NCBI GenBank assembly: GCA_902778625.1
Contig: CACYYM010000017.1
Span: forward strand, 62,001-126,000
Reading direction: 5' to 3'
Source of the DNA: an uncultured Bacteroidales bacterium
GTDB lineage: Bacteria; Bacteroidota; Bacteroidia; Bacteroidales; Bacteroidaceae
Length of the DNA: 64,000 bases
This document shows, in pieces, positions 16,769 through 23,733 of this stretch. The notes beneath the pieces are model-generated. The model saw only the letters and a list, made by a program, of their open reading frames with translations, made no database searches and had not been told where the DNA came from. Each line of letters starts with the position of its first letter. Within the stretch, counting starts at the first letter, position 1. The position numbers and the translations under genes were made by a program.

Positions 16769-16957
16769 TTATTCAAAGTCGTACCGGTCGAGCAACTTGC
16801 CACACTTCGAGCAGAACACCTCGTGTTTGTAGATCACGTTTCCGCAATCATTGCAGCGAAACGTCTGTACCTGAGCGTCTTGCGCTTCCTGGGGCTTTTG
16901 TTCGGCGCCGCCAACTTCTTTCCTGTCGTTATCCTTTGTTTCCATAGATATTGCCAT
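16769..16957 (-). CDS. Small zinc-ribbon protein
   Basis: 62 residues. Residues 1-31 are polar and low complexity. Residues 32-62 form a zinc ribbon with CNDC and CSKC, a CxxC-15-CxxC arrangement of four Cys ligands. Function unknown; such proteins often bind nucleic acid or act as adaptors. It is the first gene before the EamA permease. Its -7 box TATCTTTG is at 16973-16966 (minus). The first five codons (MAISM) and the whole promoter lie inside a 117-bp direct repeat whose second copy precedes the Fic gene. A start at the fifth codon is also possible. Confidence 0.8.
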   Translation of the reverse strand: MAISMETKDNDRKEVGGAEQKPQEAQDAQVQTFRCNDCGNVIYKHEVFCSKCGKLLDRYDFE

Positions 16958-17058
16958 TTGCCTTGCAAAGATACGATATTTAATTCAAAATTCAAAATTG
17001 TTTAATTCAAAATTCAAAATTCTTGGCGCCGAGTTTGGAGCAAAACGAACACGAATCT
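16942..17058. repeat. 117-bp direct repeat, copy A
   Basis: Nearly identical to 18115-18231; I see one difference (T against C near 16983). It covers the start codons and promoter of the zinc-ribbon gene, tandem 'TTCAAAATTCAAAATT' and the first bases of a cloverleaf element. Confidence 0.9.
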
Positions 17059-17242
17059 CTCGAATTGACACGAAAAAATAAGATTACTCTTACTGATGAT
17101 GAGTTTTGTTTTGGTTGAAGACTTATGAAAGCGAGCTTTCAATCAGTCCTCCAACAAAACAAAACCTTTTATCACGATAAAAGCAAACCAATGGTTTGTC
17201 ATCAGTAAGAAACGATTCGTTAGATTAGTGTCATTCGTGTTC
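17047..17242. ncRNA. Cloverleaf structured element, copy 1, with terminal inverted repeats
   Basis: Ends are GAACACGAAT (17047) and ATTCGTGTTC (17233-17242), an inverted pair. Inside, P1 CTTACTGATGA (17089-17099) pairs with 17199-17209. P2 GTTTTGTTTTG (17103-17113) pairs with 17155-17165 and is tipped by TGAAAGC-GA-GCTTTCA (17126-17141). P3 is TTTTATC/GATAAAA (17167-17182). P4 is CAAACC/GGTTTG (17184-17198). The same four-helix order, with different stem sequences, occurs at 22472-22582. Either a structured RNA or a MITE-like element; the strand is unknown. Confidence 0.6.
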
Positions 17243-17287
17243 AAAGATACGAAAATCTCCCTTACCTACAAAGGATTTCACAAAAAA

Positions 17288-17313
17288 CCTCGCTATTCTC
17301 ACGAACGGCGAGG
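17288..17313 (-). terminator. Terminator hairpin after the Fic gene (related to the sRNA terminators)
   Basis: Read on the minus strand, CCTCGCC...GGCGAGG-type stem CCTCGC/GCGAGG followed by a U-run (17287-17282). The 17244-17318 segment is a shortened copy of the sRNA elements at 21082 and 23334: promoter-like CAAAGATACGAAAATCTCCC joined directly to the hairpin. Confidence 0.7.
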
Positions 17314-17333
17314 CTTAATTCGTTTATTCTTCA

Positions 17334-18068
17334 TTAATACTTGATTCTGAAATAGTCAAGTGTCGCTTTATATTCATCTTGTGCCGAAAGGCAAGTGTCG
17401 GTCAGATAGCCGTTGATATGCCCCCATTCGCGCAGGCCACGATAATAGAACATCTTCAACTCATCGGTGATGATGAAGGGAACGATGCTGCTTCGCAAAC
17501 ATTCCTTAAACATGACGAGCCGCCCCACGCGGCCGTTACCATCCTGGAACGGATGTATCTTTTCGAAGCGTACATGAAAGTCGAGAATGTCTTCCAATGT
17601 GAGTTGTCCTTTGGTATTGTAGGCATCGATAAGCTGCTCCATACTCTCGTGAACCAGCTCAGGCTCGCAAGTCTTTTCTCCACCAACCTCATTGGGCAGA
17701 CGTTTGTAGTCGCCAACGGCAAACCAATCCTTGCGGCTGTCCGATGTGCCTGATTTCAGGATGCCGTGCAATGTCTTAGCCAGTTCTTCCGTAAGCGGTT
17801 CTTCTGCCTTATCGATAATCAGGTCTATGCAGCGGAAATGATTCACAGCCTCTACGATGTCGTTCACGTTTACCGTATCATCGCCGGAAAGACCGATGGT
17901 GTTTGTCTCGAAGATGTATCGTGTCTGGTCGTGCGTCAATCGACTGCCCTCGATATGGTTCGAGTTGTAGGTCAGGTCTATCTGTGTCTTGTGATAGATG
18001 CCGCCTTTCATTCCTGCCTCCTTCTGCTCACGGAGTGCAGCGAGTAGTGGCATAACTTTATGTTCCAT
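17334..18068 (-). CDS. Fic family protein (probable AMPylator)
   Basis: 244 residues. The Fic core motif HPFQDGNGRVGR lies near residue 173 with the catalytic His and the anion-binding loop intact. An N-terminal inhibitory helix, 'NSNHIEGSRLT' near residue 38, matches the (S/T)xxxE(G/N) motif of class II Fic proteins. These transfer AMP to target proteins and self-inhibit through the Glu. Genes of this type often sit between hsdM and hsdS in Bacteroidetes type I restriction loci. Here a 19-codon hsdM-like remnant ends two bases before the ATG and no hsdS or hsdR is present. It is transcribed from promoter copy B (TATCTTTG, 18146-18139) and ended by the hairpin at 17313-17288. Confidence 0.88.
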   Translation of the reverse strand: MEHKVMPLLAALREQKEAGMKGGIYHKTQIDLTYNSNHIEGSRLTHDQTRYIFETNTIGLSGDDTVNVNDIVEAVNHFRCIDLIIDKAEEPLTEELAKTLHGILKSGTSDSRKDWFAVGDYKRLPNEVGGEKTCEPELVHESMEQLIDAYNTKGQLTLEDILDFHVRFEKIHPFQDGNGRVGRLVMFKECLRSSIVPFIITDELKMFYYRGLREWGHINGYLTDTCLSAQDEYKATLDYFRIKY

Positions 18069-18070
18069 TT

Positions 18071-18130
18071 CTATTTTATTTCAAATCCAATCGAGGTGGT
18101 ATTGTCTTTCTTTGCCATAGATATTGCCAT
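18071..18130 (-). pseudogene. Remnant of a type I restriction methylase (hsdM) 5' end
   Basis: A 19-codon open frame, MAISMAKKDNTTSIGFEIK, ends with TAG two bases before the Fic ATG. 'MAKK..TTSIGFE' matches the usual start of Bacteroidetes HsdM proteins (recalled family pattern). The first four codons come from the duplicated repeat. It is too short to be a methylase and probably marks a deletion that removed hsdM while keeping its start and the downstream Fic gene. It could still act as an upstream ORF for Fic. Confidence 0.55.
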
Positions 18131-18231
18131 TTGCCTTGCAAAGATACGATATTTAACTCAAAATTCAAAATTGTTTAATTCAAAATTCAAAATTCTTGGC
18201 GCCGAGTTTGGAGCAAAACGAACACGAATCT
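18115..18231. repeat. 117-bp direct repeat, copy B
   Basis: Second copy of 16942-17058; together they bracket the Fic gene. It supplies the Fic promoter (-7 box TATCTTTG at 18146-18139 on the minus strand). Confidence 0.9.
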
Positions 18232-18457
18232 AACGAATCTTTTTATTCGTGTCAATTCGTGCAATTCGTGGTTAAAGAAAAAAGAGACAGCCAATTCGTG
18301 TAGTTCTTTTCCTGAACACGAACTGAGGTCGACGGCCGTAGGGAAAGTCAATAACACGAATCTAACGAATAATATATAGTCTGAGGGCGTAGCCTATTCG
18401 TGTCAATTCGTGCAATTCGTGGTTAAAGAAAAAAAGATTGGTCGTTGTGATGCCTTC
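18232..18457. repeat. Intergenic 'ATTCGTGTCAATTCGTG' repeats between Fic and protease genes
   Basis: A ~39-bp segment starting ATTCGTGTCAATTCGTGC occurs at 18245-18283 and again at 18396-18434 (151 bases apart), each preceded by a CACGAATCTAACGAAT stretch that forms an inverted partner. These resemble the ends of the cloverleaf elements without the cloverleaf core. No gene is visible. Confidence 0.7.
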
Positions 18458-20785
18458 CTACTTCCTAATCAGGGTCGAGCCCAATTGCCCTACCTGAACG
18501 GCATAGACGCCTGGAGCTGCTGTGTAAGGCAGACTGATGCTGCCATCCTTGAGGACTGCGTTCGCCACGAGCATGCCATCTGTGGTATAGACGCGGATGG
18601 GCGTTCCTTCTGGTGCACCATCAATGGCGAGACGGTTGCCGAGGAAGTGAATGCTGATGTCTTTCAACTGTTTGCGGCTCAGTTCGGGAATGCTGGTTGT
18701 AATGCCCAGGATGCGGAGCAGTCCGCCATAGGCATCAATCTTGCCATTGCCATAGCGAATGGGATAAGCGTCCGTGAAATCGTCTTTGGTGGCCGTTGCT
18801 GCCATCACCTTTTTGATTTCGTCGTAAGTGATCTCGGGCTTGGCCTCGAGCCACAGAGCGACAATACCGGCAACAGTAGGCGTGGCCATCGAGGTGCCAC
18901 TCATTGTACCCCAGCAATAACCGCCATCCACGGCTCCGACAACATACGGGCTGTACTCGGGCTCGCCGGCATCATTTGTCTGGACGAAGTCGCCATCGTT
19001 GCTGTTCACGGCAGATAAAATCATATTGCCAGGAGCCGAAATGAAGGGCTCGGTGTGGCCTGCCAGGTCGGTACCGTAGCTGGAGAAAGGCGAATACATT
19101 CCCTCAGCAATAACGGCTCCGTCGCCCATTTCCAGACCGTCGATGTTCGTATAGGAATCCTTGGCTGCCCAAGAGCCGACAGTAATGATGCTGCCACCCG
19201 TTCCCCAGTCGCCCAGAGATATCGAACTGCTGCCATTGGTATAGTAGTCAGAGCCGGTCAGGTTGACGAAAGTGGTACCCGAGTCGCCCCAAATATCGAC
19301 GATATTGCCTGGAACAGAGGTCAGGTGGAAGGTGAACACATAGGGCTCCTTCAGCTCACCATTCGTCTCGAACTGCACACAGGTATGGCCGTTTGGCTGA
19401 GTGCCGACACCTATGTTGACCACACCACCGATCACCTCGGACAGCGTGTTCTTGAATTCCTCGATAATCTCGGGCTGGTCGTCGAAGCCCACATCATTCA
19501 CCTGGTCCGACTCAAGGTCGAGGCCCAGCAGCATATTGCCGTTCTTGTTGGTGAGCAAGGGCGAGCGCCACTCCTCCTCCATCGTCTCGGTATTGAACAG
19601 ACCAATCTGGCAACCCATCTCGGCGGTTTCGCGGCTATAGACATAAACCTCTACCGCCTGAGGCAGGCAGGTGTGCAGAGTGTCGTTTTCGGCAAACTGA
19701 CGGTTGATGTAGCAGGAGTCCCCACCCTCGTTGCTGGAGGCCAACACCATATAGGAGCCGTTCTGAATCAGTTCCTCAAATGTCGTAGCGACCAGGCTGG
19801 TGCCGTCGTGTGTGCCATCCTGACTGTTCAAACTGAGGCTGATGATGTAGGGCTTACCCTCCTTCTGGGCATAGTCGCGAACAAAGCGGATGCTATTGAA
19901 AATGCCCATCACAGCCTTGTCGTCGTCATCCTCTTCCTCGCCACCTTCTTCGTCAAAGTCTTCGCCACCTTCTTCGCCATCCTCATCTCCCAGGGAGTTC
20001 TGCTGGAAGGGACAGAGCACGATTTCAGCATCGGGAGCCATACCACCTAACACGTTGTCGTTCACCGTGATATGGCTGCCAGCAACAATAGCGGCACAGT
20101 GAGTTCCGTGAGATTCATCGGGATAGTCGGTCCCCATCTCCAGAATCTGCTCGGGGTCGGTAACCAGCGTACCATCCAGCTCTTCCCCATCGGCAGTAGC
20201 CATAGGCTCGTCACCAGGCACGCTGGCCATATAGACAGCCTTGATGCGCAGGTTGCCGTCCTTGTCCTTAAAGGCGGGATGGGTGTAGTCGAAACCCTTG
20301 TCGAGGATAGCCACAATGACACCCTTTCCCGTGTAGGCCTGAGGCAGCGGAGTCACGCCCTCCAGGGCCTGATTGACACCCGTCACTTCGCGAGAAATAT
20401 GGGTTTTCTGCTTCACACGCGGACCTTTTGTGATGTAGTGGATGCCTTCGATGCTGGCCATATTTTCGACCACATCGAGGGGAGCGCTCACCATAATGGT
20501 CTTGGCTATCGTGCCCTTCAGATGGGCTCCAAGGGCCTTAATCTGAGCCTTCACGGCACTCACATCAGCCTCGGGCTTACAAACCACAAACAGGTTGGCC
20601 TCTCTCTGCTGGGCCTTCGAAGCACGCCTCGTGTTCGCATGCTGGTTCTTCACTTCGAGTTGCTTCAGGTACAACTGCGTCTCGGCAGTAATCACGCTGC
20701 CCACTTTCGCTTGAGCCCATGCCACCTGTCCCAAAGCCAGGAACAAGGCGAGAAAGGCCGCAAATCTAATCGTCTTTTTTTCCAT
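18458..20785 (-). CDS. Secreted subtilisin-like serine protease (S8)
   Basis: 775 residues. Signal peptide 1-24 (ending AWAQA). Residues about 55-125 look like an inhibitor-type propeptide. The catalytic triad is visible: Asp in 'VAILDKGFDYTHPAF' (near 162; DKG instead of the common DTG), His in 'ESHGTHCAAIVAG' (near 227) and Ser in 'SGTSMATPTVAGIVALW' (near 632). 'LASSNEGGDS' supplies the oxyanion Asn region. Between His and Asn is a very acidic insert with runs of Glu, Asp and Gly. The C-terminal 70 residues form a sorting-type beta domain ending 'GVYAVQVGQLGSTLIRK'. It is probably secreted and degrades proteins outside the cell. The promoter has TACCTTTG at 20844-20837 (minus). Confidence 0.9.
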   Translation of the reverse strand: MEKKTIRFAAFLALFLALGQVAWAQAKVGSVITAETQLYLKQLEVKNQHANTRRASKAQQREANLFVVCKPEADVSAVKAQIKALGAHLKGTIAKTIMVSAPLDVVENMASIEGIHYITKGPRVKQKTHISREVTGVNQALEGVTPLPQAYTGKGVIVAILDKGFDYTHPAFKDKDGNLRIKAVYMASVPGDEPMATADGEELDGTLVTDPEQILEMGTDYPDESHGTHCAAIVAGSHITVNDNVLGGMAPDAEIVLCPFQQNSLGDEDGEEGGEDFDEEGGEEEDDDDKAVMGIFNSIRFVRDYAQKEGKPYIISLSLNSQDGTHDGTSLVATTFEELIQNGSYMVLASSNEGGDSCYINRQFAENDTLHTCLPQAVEVYVYSRETAEMGCQIGLFNTETMEEEWRSPLLTNKNGNMLLGLDLESDQVNDVGFDDQPEIIEEFKNTLSEVIGGVVNIGVGTQPNGHTCVQFETNGELKEPYVFTFHLTSVPGNIVDIWGDSGTTFVNLTGSDYYTNGSSSISLGDWGTGGSIITVGSWAAKDSYTNIDGLEMGDGAVIAEGMYSPFSSYGTDLAGHTEPFISAPGNMILSAVNSNDGDFVQTNDAGEPEYSPYVVGAVDGGYCWGTMSGTSMATPTVAGIVALWLEAKPEITYDEIKKVMAATATKDDFTDAYPIRYGNGKIDAYGGLLRILGITTSIPELSRKQLKDISIHFLGNRLAIDGAPEGTPIRVYTTDGMLVANAVLKDGSISLPYTAAPGVYAVQVGQLGSTLIRK

Positions 20786-20844
20786 ATCGTTACACTCTAA
20801 TCGTCAAAGTGTTTAAACAAAGCTATAAAACGGGTGCAAAGGTA

Positions 20845-21079
20845 CGAATAAGCGAGTGAAATACAAAGAAAATTGAGGATTTTCTTTTATTTCCGAGTGG
20901 AAGGACTCCGGCTTTGCCGCCTGCTCCGCGACTACCTCCGCAACTAACATTGCGCCTTGTCGCTAAAGCGTGCAAGAACCCGCCTTTCCGCTAGAGCGTG
21001 TAAGAATACCTACTGGAGCGCAAGAAGTTCGAGATTCATCTCAAATTTACGAATAAATCTCGACATTGGCAAGGATTTC
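20845..21079. repeat. Intergenic region with GC-rich repeat units
   Basis: At about 20905-21025 lie units such as CTCCGCGACTAC, GCAACTAACATTGCGCCTTG and CGCTAGAGCGTGTAAGAATACC. These are the reverse complement of the tandem array at 39065-39303. The two sets lie in opposite orientation on either side of the 21-39 kb mobile block. No gene is visible. Confidence 0.7.
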
Positions 21080-21081
21080 AC

Positions 21082-21173
21082 AAAAAACCTCGCTATTCTC
21101 ACGAACGGCGAGGCTTGGTGAAAAACACTTTTGCTTCACGAATATAATCTAAATCTAACAAAATGATCATATT
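21082..21173 (-). ncRNA. Candidate small RNA, copy 1 (smalltalk side)
   Basis: The promoter on the minus strand has TTG at 21210-21208, a 20-base spacer and TAACTTTG at 21187-21180. The predicted ~90-nt transcript ends in a terminator hairpin (21113-21088, CCTCGC/GCGAGG) and a U-run. It is closely similar to 23334-23420 on the other strand, including GAAGCAAAAGTGTTTTTCAC. Confidence 0.65.
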
Positions 21174-21230
21174 CGGCTGCAAAGTTACGAAAATTCTCCC
21201 TAACCTGCAAGAGATAAGGGAGAAAATTTG

Positions 21231-21332
21231 TCATAGCGCGGCCATACAACTGGTTACGCCGAGGGTGGTCAAGATAGCAGTCAAAATAGCCACTATCGTT
21301 TGAATGATGAATTTCCAAGTATCTTTGTTCAT
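21231..21332 (-). CDS. Smalltalk protein
   Basis: 33 residues: a short polar start (MNKDTWK), then a hydrophobic segment rich in Ile, Thr and Ala ending 'TLGVTSCM'. This matches the Bacteroidales small protein named 'smalltalk', a single-membrane-segment protein of unknown function found beside phage-like lysis genes and HU-like genes. Its ATG overlaps the TGA of the P5-like gene by four bases (ATGA), supporting translational coupling. The Cys near the end resembles a lipobox, but the position is unusual. Confidence 0.85.
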   Translation of the reverse strand: MNKDTWKFIIQTIVAILTAILTTLGVTSCMAAL

Positions 21333-21724
21333 AGCATTTGATTTTTTAATTTTGAATTTTGATTTTCCTTGAAGAGGTGGTAGCCTTTCAGGATTGTCTC
21401 TTTCGATATAGGGGCACCGCACTCCACGAATGCCATAGCACAGACCAAGGCAGGGAGCTGGTCTTCTACGAGCCTTTCTTTTCCTCCGAACCCTGTGAGC
21501 CTGCATACGGTTTCGACGTATTTTCTCGTATCGTTTTCGCTCGGTGGCGCCCATCGATTTATTATGTCTTCTATACATACGGCTTTGTATTTTAGGCCAT
21601 ATTCGACGCTAGAGAACTGCACGAACTCCCTGTCCGTTTGTTCTGCTCGTTGCCCCTTCCATCGAGTACCTGCAACCCGCCGAATGTTCAATGGATTGTT
21701 GTTCCTTAGTCCTCGAGTCATCAT
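21329..21724 (-). CDS. P5-like phage structural/lytic domain protein
   Basis: 131 residues. The N-terminus 'RGLRNNNPLNIRR..GTRWKGQ' followed by 'FVQFSSVEYGLKYKAVCIEDII' matches the RNNNPLNIR proteins annotated as 'structural protein P5' in Bacteroides mobile elements. These proteins are related to phage murein-acting proteins. In related gene sets this position is usually held by an N-acetylmuramoyl-L-alanine amidase, so a peptidoglycan-related role is plausible but not shown. It is coupled to smalltalk downstream. Two adjacent ATG codons offer starts at 21724 or 21721. Confidence 0.75.
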   Translation of the reverse strand: MMTRGLRNNNPLNIRRVAGTRWKGQRAEQTDREFVQFSSVEYGLKYKAVCIEDIINRWAPPSENDTRKYVETVCRLTGFGGKERLVEDQLPALVCAMAFVECGAPISKETILKGYHLFKENQNSKLKNQML

Positions 21725-21875
21725 CTTGCGATTTAGTTTAGAGTTTAAAGTTTAGTGTTTAGAGTCAGTTTAAAAGTTTAGAGTTTTTAAGTCTTTCTAC
21801 TCTTAACTATGCGCAAAGCGCTACTGTCTCTACACTCTCAACTCTCCACTCTCAACTTTATTCAGGGCTCGAGAT
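21725..21875. repeat. Degenerate 7-8 bp repeats between P5-like and HU-like genes
   Basis: Repeats of AGTTTAGAG/AGTTTAAAG type in the first half, then the opposite orientation (CTCTCAACTCTCCACTCTCAAC) in the second half, giving a long imperfect inverted repeat. The same word family makes up 38927-39056 and the 82-bp array at 40861-41190. Confidence 0.75.
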
Positions 21876-22349
21876 TTATTCGAGCCCCTGAATCGTGTCG
21901 GTGTTCTTGATGACCTCGATGGCGTCGTCCTGCATCTTGCGGGTAGGAACGAGCTGGAACTGAGCCTCGTCGCGGAGGTTCTTGAAGTCCTTGCCAGGAT
22001 TCCAGCAGACGTTCACGGCCTTGATGTTCGATGCGCCGAATTCCTCAGTCGTCTCTGCGCCCTCGCAGCCAAGTTCAACACGGAAGCTGCCGAGTTCACC
22101 GAGGCTGACAATGTTGCCGGCGAGAAGCTGTTCGCGAAGGCAACGAATCATGTCGGTGATGACACCGCTGATTGTGCCTTTGGAAAACGGTGTGTTGTGG
22201 TCGGCCATGTGCTGGACGAACTGGTCGTAAGTGAGTTTGGCGTTAGCTTGTGCGGAACCATAAGCCTTGGTGCCGCCGGTCTCTGCGCTAATGTCGGCCT
22301 TCTTTGTGCCGGGCTTCGCGCTCATAATGCAAATACTGTAGTTAATCAT
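21876..22349 (-). CDS. HU-family DNA-binding-like protein
   Basis: 157 residues. The core 'LTYDQFVQHMADHNTPFSKGTISGVITDMIRCLREQLLAGNIVSLGELGSFRVEL' (residues about 40-95) fits the HU-like family of Bacteroidales, in which an N-terminal extension precedes a bacterial histone-like fold. 'GELGSFRV' corresponds to the start of the DNA-binding arm. In Bacteroidales this gene typically accompanies smalltalk, a lysis gene and VirE-type proteins. It is the first gene of the minus-strand set. Its likely promoter and a structured leader lie far upstream (22826-22730), with a cloverleaf element in between. Confidence 0.85.
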   Translation of the reverse strand: MINYSICIMSAKPGTKKADISAETGGTKAYGSAQANAKLTYDQFVQHMADHNTPFSKGTISGVITDMIRCLREQLLAGNIVSLGELGSFRVELGCEGAETTEEFGASNIKAVNVCWNPGKDFKNLRDEAQFQLVPTRKMQDDAIEVIKNTDTIQGLE

Positions 22350-22424
22350 GGTTTTTGTAAAGGTTAAGGGTTAAAGGTTACGGGTTACTGTTTACTGTTT
22401 ACGGTTTACTGTTTACGGTTTAAC

Positions 22425-22617
22425 GAACACGGATTGCACGGATTTACACGAATTTATAATGGTACTTTTTATGTAGATGATGAGTTGCTATTGTTTGGAA
22501 GCATCTTAAAAGCAAGCTTTCAGAGTGCTTCAAAAAATATCAACCTTTGCATGCAAAGCAATCTATAGGATTGTCATCTACAAAAAAAGATTCGTTAGAT
22601 TAGTGTCATTCGTGTTC
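22425..22617. ncRNA. Cloverleaf structured element, copy 2, with terminal inverted repeats
   Basis: Ends are GAACACGGAT (22425) and ATTCGTGTTC (22608-22617). P1 TGTAGATGA (22472-22480) pairs with 22574-22582. P2 pairs 22483-22503 with 22526-22544 imperfectly and is tipped by AAAGC-AA-GCTTT. P3 is CTTTGC/GCAAAG (22545-22558) and P4 is CAATC/GATTG (22559-22573). P4 abuts the 3' strand of P1 exactly as in copy 1. The stems differ in sequence from copy 1 but keep pairing, and the 3' flank GATTCGTTAGATTAGTGTC is identical. Confidence 0.6.
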
Positions 22618-22729
22618 GTTTACTTGGTTTTGGTTAGTTAATTTAGCTCAGTTAGTTAACTCTTGCCGAGTTATGCAACTTGACGTGTTGTGTTGCGCAC
22701 CATAACGTGTCGAGTCTGTTCACTCGGCG

Positions 22730-22826
22730 TGTTGTGTTTTGGAGTCTCAAGCTTCAGTTCTTCGCAGAGAAATTGGCCAGTTTTCGCTGCTAAGAGACTT
22801 TGTCTCTTAAATCCGATGCAAAGGTA
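22730..22826 (-). ncRNA. Structured leader RNA, copy 1 (upstream of HU-like gene)
   Basis: The minus-strand -7 box TACCTTTG is at 22826-22819. Downstream come hairpin AAGAGAC-AAA-GTCTCTT, then GCAGCGAAA paired with TTTCTCTGC, then GAAGAACTGAAGCTTGAGA. The layout matches the plus-strand leaders at 34307 and 35546 (hairpin 1 in AAGAG, hairpin 2 in GCANAGAAA). Confidence 0.6.
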
Positions 22827-22957
22827 CGACATTCTCATTGCGGTCTACGAATTTTTGAGCAACTTTTTTCATGTTTTTCAAAAAAAAATTTTATAGGTTC
22901 ACGTGTGCGCGAAGATCACATATTTTGTCATGGATTTTCACTTCCGAGGGCGGGGTG

Positions 22958-23146
22958 CAGTCATTAAGTCATTAAGTCATTAGTCATTAAGGACAAATGA
23001 ACTGCACTCGGAGCCAATATATATATAATAATATATATATATATATATTATTATATATATATTGAATTATATTTAATACTTCTTTTTAGGGTTAGGGGAG
23101 GGTTGAAAGTTGCTTAATGACTAATGACTTAATGACTTAATGACTT
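22958..23146. repeat. 33-bp perfect inverted repeat around an AT-rich palindrome
   Basis: The left arm near 22958-22990 is built of AGTCATTA units and the right arm near 23114-23146 is its exact complement. Between them is a long TA-rich palindrome (about 23018-23072, ATATATATAATAATATAT type). The left-arm word recurs at 38487-38516, after the VirE-type gene. It could extrude as a cruciform or serve as an end, origin or terminator structure; no direct evidence. Confidence 0.75.
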
Positions 23147-23296
23147 AGTAGGAAAAAGTAACGTAGTCATTATTAAGTCATTAGCCATTTTGCCCTAAAA
23201 ACCACCCATTATGCATCTTTAAGTACCTCCTCAACCCCTTGTTAGGAAAAACAAGATTTTCTCTCAGGAAGCGTGTCATTTTTTTTCTACTTTCTC

Positions 23297-23420
23297 TTGC
23301 GAGTAAGGGAGATTTTTCGTAACTTTGCAGTCGAATATATTCAAGTGGTTAGATTATATTCATGAAGCAAAAGTGTTTTTCACCAAGCCTCGCCGTTCGT
23401 AAGAATAGCGAGGTTTTTTT
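23297..23420 (+). ncRNA. Candidate small RNA, copy 2, with its promoter
   Basis: TTG at 23297-23299, a 20-base spacer and TAACTTTG at 23320-23327 predict a start near 23334. The ~87-nt product ends in hairpin CCTCGC/GCGAGG (23388-23413) and seven T residues. It is highly similar to the minus-strand copy at 21173-21082. Confidence 0.65.
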
Positions 23421-23459
23421 GTTAAAATGCTTTGCTTATGATGATTTTTCTCTCTTCTC

Positions 23460-23715
23460 TTGCAGAAGAGAGATTTTTTTTCGTAAATTTGTAGGCGAAA
23501 ATTAAGAAAAAGTAGATGTCATAAACATCCTTGGTTGGCTGATTAAGCAGAACTACCACTAAACCTGAACACATCAGTCGGACAAGCAAATGGGTGTTTA
23601 CGCTCGTAAAAAGGGGCGTGGACTGCTAGTTTGTTGTCTGATGTGGGCTGTGGTAGGCCTTGCTTAAGCACATTCTCTTCCACGCCCTCTTTTCAAAAAG
23701 AAAAGGGGGCTTTTT
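23460..23715 (+). ncRNA. Structured leader RNA / putative attenuator upstream of the methyltransferase operon
   Basis: The promoter has TTG 23460-23462, a 21-base spacer and TAAATTTG 23484-23491, with a start near 23498. Nested stems are TTAAGC 23543-23548 with 23662-23667, CTACCAC 23553-23559 with GTGGTAG 23650-23656, CACATCA 23570-23576 with 23639-23645, and GACAA 23581-23585 with 23634-23638. A small hairpin TTTAC-GCTC-GTAAA (23597-23610) is inside. GGGCGTGGA (23614-23622) can pair with TCCACGCCC (23679-23687), which overlaps the 5' arm of the terminator GCCCTCTTTTC (23684-23694)/GAAAAGGGGGC (23700-23710) plus five Ts. The methyltransferase ATG follows 18 bases later. Confidence 0.7.
23684..23715 (+). 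terminator. Intrinsic terminator just before the methyltransferase start codon
   Basis: An 11-bp stem with one T-G wobble, loop AAAAA, then TTTTT (23711-23715). It ends 18 bases before ATG 23734, so operon expression must pass this terminator or start elsewhere. Confidence 0.85.
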
Positions 23716-23733
23716 GTAAGCCCAAGGAAAGAA

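Noticed and set aside
23018..23072. Replication origin at the TA palindrome
   Set aside because: There are no iterons, DnaA boxes or replication-initiator gene next to it; kept only as an unexplained structure.
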